A stretch of 64,000 nucleotides of DNA from Bos javanicus (Eukaryota; Chordata; Mammalia; Artiodactyla; Bovidae). The translations under genes and the position numbers were made by a program. Of the stretch, positions 58,531 to 64,000 are shown in pieces; position 1 is the stretch's first letter; each line of letters begins with the position of its first letter. The notes under the pieces are model-generated. The model had not been told where the DNA came from, searched no databases, and worked only from the letters and a program-made list of their open reading frames with translations. The stretch covers positions 124,936,001 to 125,000,000 of the forward strand of contig NC_083869.1 of NCBI RefSeq assembly GCF_032452875.1, given 5' to 3'.

Positions 58531-58768
58531 CTGGTATGGACGCTTCAACCAGACAGGGTCACATGAAAAAAAGTGGGAGTGAGGGGAGGCGGGTCCAAGT
58601 TAAAAAAGGCTTAAGAGATACAGTTTTCATATGTAATGCATGAGACGATATTATGCCCTGGATCAAAACACAAGATGGAGGAAACTTTTGAATATGAATT
58701 AGATATTAGATGATATTAAAAATATACTATGACTTTTTCAGGTAATAATGATAGTATTGCAGTTATTA

Positions 58769-59052
58769 ATGGAGAAGGCAATGGCACCCCACTCCAGTAC
58801 TCTTGCCTGGCAAATCCCATGGATAAAGGAGCCTGGTAGGCTGCAGTCCATGGGGTCAATGCTAGTCGGACACGACTGAGCGACTTCACTTTCGCTTTTC
58901 ACTTTCATGCATTGGAGAAGGAAATGGCAACCCACTCCAGTGTTCTTGCCTGGAGAATCCCAAGGACGGGGGAGCCTGGTGGGCTGCCGTCTATGGGGTT
59001 GCACAGAATTGGACACGACTGAAGTGACTTAGCAGCAGTAGCAGCAGCAGGG
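58769..59052 (+). repeat. Bov-A2 SINE
   Basis: Two forward monomers with the 'cactttcatgcattggagaa' linker and an imperfect AGC tail. 'gttatta' flanks both sides. Confidence 0.94.
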
Positions 59053-59232
59053 TTATTATGGACAATACGCTTGCTTTTTTAGAGATGTATATTGAAAGTG
59101 TCTGGGGGTAAAATGTTATGAGATCTGAAACCGTCTTCAAAAACGGCAAAAGGAAAAAGATAAAGCAAATATGGCAAAAGGACAGAAACAGAAATCTAGA
59201 TGACTAGATCTAGAAATCTAAGTTGACTGTTC

Positions 59233-59395
59233 ACAGGAATTCCTTGGTCATCCAGTGGTTAGGACTTGGTGCTCCCAATGCAGGGGACCCAGGTTTCATC
59301 CCTGGTTCAGAAACTAAGATCCTGCATGCCATGCTGCTGCTGCTGCTGCTAAGTCGCTTCAGTCATGTCTGACTCTGTGCGACCCCATAGACTCT
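59233..59395. repeat. CHR-2 SINE (+) abutting a Bov-A fragment (-)
   Basis: 'ggaattccttggtcatccag' CHR-2 head (plus) to 'aagatcctgcatgcc', then a (GCT)n tract at 59332-59349 and a short reverse Bov-A piece to about 59390. Confidence 0.85.
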
Positions 59396-59689
59396 ATTTT
59401 CTTTTCTCTGAGATTGATTCCTGAATGCATGGCTTAAGCAACTGATGCCTGACAGCGGCACTTACTGAGATGGGAAAGACTGAAGTAGAGGCAGCTTGAG
59501 GAGTGAAATTAACAATCCTATTTTGTTCATAGTAAGTTACTAAATGGATGATCTGAATTAAAGTCTAAATTCTTCCACTAAAGATTAAATGATCTCCTGA
59601 AAATCATAACCCTCCCTGGGTCTTGAGTTTTTTCATCTGGGAAAGTTACTTCACTTCTATTTCCTGATCTAGAAGATGGAACTAATAAT

Positions 59690-60260
59690 GGTATCATAAC
59701 ATTACCATATGATCTATTAATCTCACTTCTGGGCATTCACTCCTAAAGAATTCAAAGCAAGATCTTGAAGAGGTATGTGCACACCCATGTTCACTGAGCA
59801 TTATCTATGATAACCATTTGGGTAGAAGCAATCCAACTGTCTGACAGAGAAATGAATAAAGAAAATGTGGTATGTACATACAGTGGAACATTATTCAGAT
59901 TTTTTAAAGGAGATTCTCTCACATGCTAAAGCATTAATGTTGAGGACATTATACTAAGTGAAATAAGCCAGTCATAAAAAGACAAATACTGAATGCTTCC
60001 ACTCCTATGAGGTTATCTAAAGTTGTCAAAATTAGAAACATCAAGTAGAAAGGTTGTTGCCAAAGCCTGGGTCGAGGGGAAAGGAGGAATTAGTGTTTAA
60101 CAGGAATAGAATTTCAATTCTGCAAGATGAAAAAGTTCTAGAGATTAGCTATAAAACAATGTGATATACCTAACATTACTGAACTGTATGCTTAAAAATG
60201 TTTAATATGGTAAACTTAATGTTATGTATTTGTGACCATAATTAAAAGTAAATTGGGGAA
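59690..60260 (+). mobile_element. old L1 LINE 3' fragment
   Basis: 'aacattaccatatgatctat', 'aaagaaaatgtggtatgtac', 'agtgaaataagccagtcata' and 'aatatggtaaacttaatgtt' follow the L1 ORF2 end and 3' UTR. Confidence 0.85.
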
Positions 60261-60373
60261 TAAAAGGGTGCCAGAAATTATGCAAGTAGCCTTTATATAA
60301 CAGCCTCTCATCTCCATGGAAACTGGAACAGAAAACAGGAAAACAGGTAATTCAAGCTCCCTAGTTCACTTAC

Positions 60374-60446
60374 CCTGCAGCAGGTACTCCATCATGTTAA
60401 TGGTGCCCCCGGTGACAGGCATCATGGTGACTGGAGGTGCCTCCAT
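60374..60446 (-). CDS. MED18: MED18 first coding exon
   Basis: The ATG at 60446-60444 opens 24 codons plus one base: M-E-A-P-P-V-T-M-M-P-V-T-G-G-T-I-N-M-M-E, then Y-L-L-Q and the G of codon 25. This matches the known MED18 N-terminus, which settles the start. The exon ends at a strong donor G|GTAAG (60374|60373). On its 5' side an acceptor AG at 60454-60453 places ten 5' UTR... bases ahead of the first codon (exon start 60452 gives six). It splices in frame to 56798. Confidence 0.97.
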
Positions 60447-60452
60447 GTTTAT

Positions 60453-61038
60453 CTGTTTAAGTTGAAAATGACAGAACTAGATTTGGAGTCCCCAGTCAGG
60501 TAAAGAACAGGATACACCTGGAGAAGAGTTATACTTGTTAATACATGGGAGAGGCAGAGAGAGACCAGATCTGCTTGGGACATTGGCCTGGACATGCAGA
60601 TTCATTCATCCACCCATTCAAATCTTTTTTAGTAACTGCTATAGGCTAGTTTCAGGTGATCCAGAAATACACAAAGGAGGCCTGATCATGGAGTTACAGC
60701 ATAATCTTCCAGTCTCAAGGTCTGAAACCCTTCAGTGGTTTTCTGTGCACCCTGGGACTCAATGTCTTTCTTCTAAAATGAGGCCACGATATTAACCCCC
60801 AAGGCTTTGTGGCTCAGATAACATAATGGACCTGCAATTAAAGACTGAAAAGTGACTTAAGGACTCTTTTATGTCCTTCAATTTATAGATGAGGATGTTG
60901 AGGCTTGGGGAGAAGCCTAAGGACACACAATAGGTCGGTAGCAGAACCTAGACCAGACTAAAATCTAGGCGTTCCACCTCTCTGAAAACCTTTTAAAGAG
61001 ATAGAAGCGAAAGCGCGAAGTTCTTTCCATTGACGCTT
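60453..61038 (-). other. MED18: MED18 intron 1 (part)
   Basis: Sequence between the acceptor at 60454-60453 and the promoter region. No exon or repeat recognised here. An 86-codon plus frame at 60535-60795 looks fortuitous. Confidence 0.6.
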
Positions 61039-61039
61039 T

Positions 61040-61245
61040 GTGTTAGTCGTTCAGTCGTGTCCGACTCTTTGGGACCCCATGGACCTAGCCCGCCAGGCTT
61101 CTCTGTCCATGGGGCTTTCCAGGCAAGGATACTGAAGTGGGTTGCCATTTCCTTCTCCAGGGGAATCTTCCCAATACAGGGATCAAACCCGGGTCTCCTG
61201 CATTGCAGGCGGATGCTTTACCGTCTGAGTTTACTAGGGAAGCCC
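61040..61245 (-). repeat. Bov-tA SINE in MED18 intron 1
   Basis: 'gtgttagtcgttcagtcgtg' to 'accgtctgagtttactaggg'. Full length, less than 100 bp from the promoter-proximal GC-rich region. Confidence 0.92.
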
Positions 61246-61279
61246 CAATGATGCTTTAGGGCCTCCTAAAGCCAGCATC

Positions 61280-61660
61280 AAAACGTGCCCACTTACACCA
61301 AAAACACACCTCCGAGCGCGTTCCAGCGTCTTCCAGCAAAGCGGGGGACCGTATTCACCCGAGCACCTCCGAGCTTTCGAGCAACAATCACCACCCCCAG
61401 CCCTAAACTTGAAAACCCCTGGGCAGTGCAACACTTCTCTAGCCTCTTCCCACTTGTGACAAAAATCTTTCGTCGCGCAAACGTCGACACCGCCACTCCG
61501 CGACGTAAGGGTGCCGAGAGGACAAAAAAGTCATTTCCGCCGTACGGCAAGCAGGAGCGCATGCGCAAGCTGAGATGCTGCACGGAAGATGGCGGCCTCC
61601 TTAGGAGCGGTCCTTTGGGAGATTCAGGCGGCATTGCCGTCATAGGCCGTCTTCCAGGAA
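61280..61660 (-). promoter_or_regulatory. MED18: MED18 CpG-rich promoter and non-coding first exon
   Basis: GC-rich, CpG-dense and repeat-free, directly upstream of MED18. It contains a perfect palindromic NRF1 site GCGCATGCGC at 61557-61566 and an overlapping ETS/YY1 composite, CGGAAGATGGCGGC, at 61583-61596. It also has a CRE-like half-site, cgacgtaa, at 61501. These are typical of TATA-less housekeeping promoters. A strong donor core GTAAGT on the minus strand at 61296-61291 could end exon 1; another candidate is GTGAAT near 61357. The exact start site is not determinable here. Confidence 0.8.
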
Positions 61661-61814
61661 AATATTTTTTTCAATTGTGAAGACCTGGACGTCTTTTTGT
61701 CCAGGAAATCTCTTGGACCTGAAAGGACAAAGAGACCCTGGGGAAGAGAGCTTCAGAAAAAGAGGAGAGATTGTCGTAAAACAAAAACTTATTTTGGTTG
61801 GGTATCTGAAGATA

Positions 61815-62045
61815 GAACTTCCCCAGTGGCTCAGCGGTACAGAATCTGCCTGCAGGAGACAAAGAAGTCTCTGGTTGGATCCCTGGGTCGGGAAGGTCCC
61901 CTGGAGGAGGGCATGGCAACCCACTCCAGTATTCTTGCCTAGAGAATCCCATGGATGGAGTGGCTGGCTACAGTCCAATGGCTGGCTACAGTCCATAGGG
62001 TCAAATAGTCCCGCGGGACTGAAGCGACTGAGTACGCACGCAGCA
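61815..62045 (+). repeat. Bov-tA SINE
   Basis: 'acttccccagtggctcagcg' head, 'ttggatccctgggtcgggaa', Bov-A body with a 17-base duplication 'tggctggctacagtcca' near 61960-61998. Confidence 0.92.
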
Positions 62046-62269
62046 AACTTCAGAACCGTGAGGGAGCTCAGCAATACTTTTCATATTTGTTCACTCTTCT
62101 GTGTTTGTTTTACTTCAGTACAAAAATATTGGGAGATAAATTCGATGAGTACTGCTTATGTGGCAAGGACATAAAGTCCAGGAAAAGAGTGAGCTGGAAT
62201 AACGTGACTTAAGCCCTCTCTTGGAGCGAACAATTTAAAGGGCACCAAAATACTCAGTAATAAATTTTT

Positions 62270-62640
62270 AAACATTTAATGCACGGCGTGCGAGCCAAGT
62301 AAGCAACGCAGACTCATCCCCGAACGGCCGTAGGTTCACTCAGAACAGGTCCCGCTCCTAGAGAAGAGCTGCGCGTGGAGAGTTTTGGTCCTCATCTGGT
62401 TCTTTCCTCCGGCCGGCAGGCGCGGCCCCGCGGGGGCGGGTGGGGCCCACCTGCGCCTCCTGGGGGGCGTGCAACCCGCCGCAGTGAGACTCAGTCTCCT
62501 AACCACCGCCGCCGCCGCCACACCTTAGGTCACTTTGGCTTCTGATGTTTTCATTTCCCTTGCTGAGGTGCTGCTTCTGGGTTAAAGTCATCTTAGTGCC
62601 TGTCCATTTGTAGACAGGACAAGGTCGCTCGAATAGATCA
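62270..62640. other. second short GC-rich, CpG-rich segment
   Basis: A sharply bounded GC-rich block (densest at about 62400-62525, with (CCG)5 at 62505-62520). The minus strand has a short frame starting at 62521 (M-A-A-A-A-V-V-R-R-L). It could be an upstream promoter, an exonic remnant or part of an LTR. I recognise no gene. Confidence 0.35.
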
Positions 62641-62658
62641 GGAGTTGAGCTCAGAGTG

Positions 62659-62825
62659 GGCTTCCCTGGTGGCTCCGACGGTAAAGCGTCTGATCCCCTG
62701 GAGAAGGAAATGGCAACCCACTCCAGTACTTTTGCCTGGAAAATTCCGTGGCCGGAGGAGCCTGGCAGGCTACAGTCTATGGGATCACAAGGAGTCGGAC
62801 ACAACTGAGCAACTTCACTCACTCC
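62659..62825 (+). repeat. Bov-tA SINE
   Basis: 'gcttccctggtggctccgac' head with a shortened middle, and a full Bov-A body. It is flanked by agctcagagt at 62648-62657 and 62826-62835. Confidence 0.93.
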
Positions 62826-62835
62826 AGCTCAGAGT

Positions 62836-63010
62836 AGGTCAAAGGTACACACATGCTGGGAGTGGGCATCAAAACAGAAGGAGGGTTGCCAAGTACAGCC
62901 AGGACTAGGTGTTCACCGTGTATACTTAATAAAGGCCAGAATCTCATCTGTCTCTGGTGGTCGGGTCTGTTGGTTTCACTGGATCAAATTCAACCGGATC
63001 CAAACCAGTT
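62836..63010 (+). mobile_element. possible LTR R-U5 end
   Basis: AATAAA near 62928 is followed by 'ctcatctgtctctggtggtc' and 'gggtctgttggtttcact', a pattern typical of the R-U5 end of ruminant endogenous retroviral LTRs. No primer-binding site was recognised after it. Tentative. Confidence 0.4.
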
Positions 63011-63199
63011 CATGGAATAAAACACTCTGGACTTCGGTGGCCACTGTTCCCATCAAGAAAGGATGGTCGAGTTTGGAAATAAACATATTGGAGAGCTGTA
63101 AACACCACAAACCTAAAAACAGGTCACAAGGCTGAAACTGGGCCTAATTAGACCTGAAAGCAAGGAAAGAATTCAGCTTCTCCAGCTGGCTCTCCTATG

Positions 63200-63858
63200 G
63201 ACTTTTGATGGTTTACTGCAGCTGGATTACAGGCACTTCTGAAGGTACTGAGAGTCCTGTGGTGAGTCTTCCAGGCAGTTCTGGATAAGAAGCACTTTCC
63301 AGACTTCAAGACGGCAGAAGAGAAGTGCAAGAGTCAACTTTGAGTCAAACTCAAAGGTAGTAGATCTAGGGACTGACAGATTAACCTACTGAAAGTCACA
63401 AGAACAGTGGGAAAAACTAGCTCTTCTGCCCCAAGGGTGAGGAAAATTGTCTCAAATTGCAAACACTTATGTCTATGATGCCCCAACAGACTTTATCGAT
63501 TTTCAGTCAGATCATGACAAAGACACCGAAGGCATAGATTCTTCATTTGAGAAGGCCAGTTGGAGGATAAGGTATGGAGAACTGTGGAAAAACACCCTTT
63601 ATCCTTTGATTCTCTGAAGAAAGAACACCAGTTACAGGAAGAAGAGAGAAGAACTGCAGACAGGTGAGGTGCCCTTCAGGTTCAAGGTGCACCCGTTGCC
63701 TTAATTTGTCATCATTGATCTGCTAGAGAAGGTGAAGAATACAACCAAGCCTGAAGGCCCAGATTCAGAATCAACAGCTGGAGGAAGGACTAAAACAGCA
63801 GAAAGCAGCAGCTTGCTTCGAGGCTAGTCCAAACACCACCATCTACCTCAAGCCCTTT
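63200..63858 (+). pseudogene. TPX2: TPX2-derived retrocopy fragment with large internal deletion
   Basis: TPX2 is a spindle assembly factor that activates Aurora A and nucleates microtubules. From 63447 the sequence reads as its N-terminus: the start codon is changed to TTG, S-Q follows, then T-Y-V-Y-D-A-P-T-D-F-I-D-F and I-D-S-S-F-E-K-A. Near 63590-63600 it jumps directly to C-terminal TPX2 sequence: P-F-D-S, the Q-L-Q block, then T-G-E-V-P, a frameshifted part, and E-E-G-L-K-Q-Q-K-A-A-A-C-F-E-A near 63780-63825. Roughly 500 residues of the 747-residue parent are absent, and stops and frameshifts are present. About 200-400 bases of apparent 5' UTR precede it, with an uncertain left boundary. 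It ends inside the S-Q-E-P-F-V region at 63858, where LTR-like sequence begins. Confidence 0.8.
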
Positions 63859-64000
63859 TGTAGGGAAAGAGCAAATTAGCCAAGATGGCGTGGTCAGGCC
63901 CTCTCTCTCTTGCCCCAAATTTTATAAACAATGATTATGTAACATCTGAGCTCATTTCTAGCACTGCGCGTGCACGTCAGGAGGTACTCGCTTGGCCAAG
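63859..64000 (+). mobile_element. possible LTR start (truncated by window end)
   Basis: TPX2 similarity stops at 63858 and the next bases are TGTAGGGAAAGAGC, beginning with the TG expected of an LTR, followed by 'ccaagatggcgtggtcaggc'. The rest lies outside the window. Confidence 0.4.

Larger units (their letters stand above)
56799..60373 (-). other. MED18: MED18 intron 2
   Basis: Bounded by donor G|GTAAG (GT at 60373-60372) and acceptor AG at 56800-56799. It contains Bov-A2, Bov-A and CHR-2 SINEs, an L2-like stretch at about 57930-58530 and an L1 3' fragment at about 59690-60260. No other exon recognised. Confidence 0.93.

Overview
This window is nuclear DNA from a ruminant, most likely cattle or a close bovid. 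It is saturated with repeats characteristic of ruminants: BovB (RTE-type) LINEs, the SINEs derived from them (Bov-A2, Bov-tA), the tRNA-derived CHR-1 and CHR-2 SINEs, and ruminant L1. Real host genes occupy very little of it. Most long open frames are BovB reverse transcriptase remnants on either strand, or read-through across SINEs.

The one confidently identified protein-coding gene is MED18 (Mediator subunit 18) on the minus strand. A CpG-rich promoter lies near 61.3-61.65 kb. A short first coding exon lies at 60374-60446 and the main coding exon at 56245-56798, and together they give an intact 208-residue protein. A second CpG island at 19.5-20.15 kb lies about 36 kb downstream of MED18. 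From the known mammalian order SESN2-MED18-PHACTR4, with all three on one strand, it is best read as the PHACTR4 promoter and first exon on the minus strand. The left 19 kb would then be PHACTR4 intron 1. No PHACTR4 coding exon was recognised. On the opposite strand the same island holds a short ORF with a mitochondrial-presequence-like N-terminus, which may be a divergent transcript.

Four processed gene copies are visible. A full-length FAM136A retrocopy (3423-5188) has an open frame in which the normal stop is lost. An RPL23A pseudogene (5267-5748) was inserted just downstream of it. An RPL18A pseudogene (32688-33306) is nested inside a BovB element. A TPX2-derived fragment at the right edge (about 63.2-63.86 kb) has a large internal deletion and lies between LTR-like sequences. 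Target-site duplications can be read directly for the first three.

Layout: 0-3 kb, an old ERVL-type internal fragment broken up by BovB and Bov-tA; 3.4-5.75 kb, two adjacent retrocopies; 5.75-10 kb, SINEs in AT-rich DNA; 10.2-13.6 kb, a near-full-length but decayed BovB; 14-19 kb, mainly intron-like unique DNA with two BovB pieces; 19.5-20.15 kb, CpG-island promoter; 20.7-30 kb, L1 and BovB fragments, including a 432-codon open BovB frame; 30.6-34.2 kb, a head-to-head BovB pair carrying RPL18A; 35-42 kb, BovB and L1 with several nested insertions; 42-55 kb, SINE-dominated intergenic DNA; 55.9-61.65 kb, MED18; 62.3-64 kb, GC-rich sequence, the TPX2 fragment and LTR-like ends. I saw no CRISPR array, prokaryotic operon, tRNA or rRNA gene, or other unusual enzymatic system. 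The most interesting items are the retrocopies, the nesting chronology and the divergent-promoter ORF.
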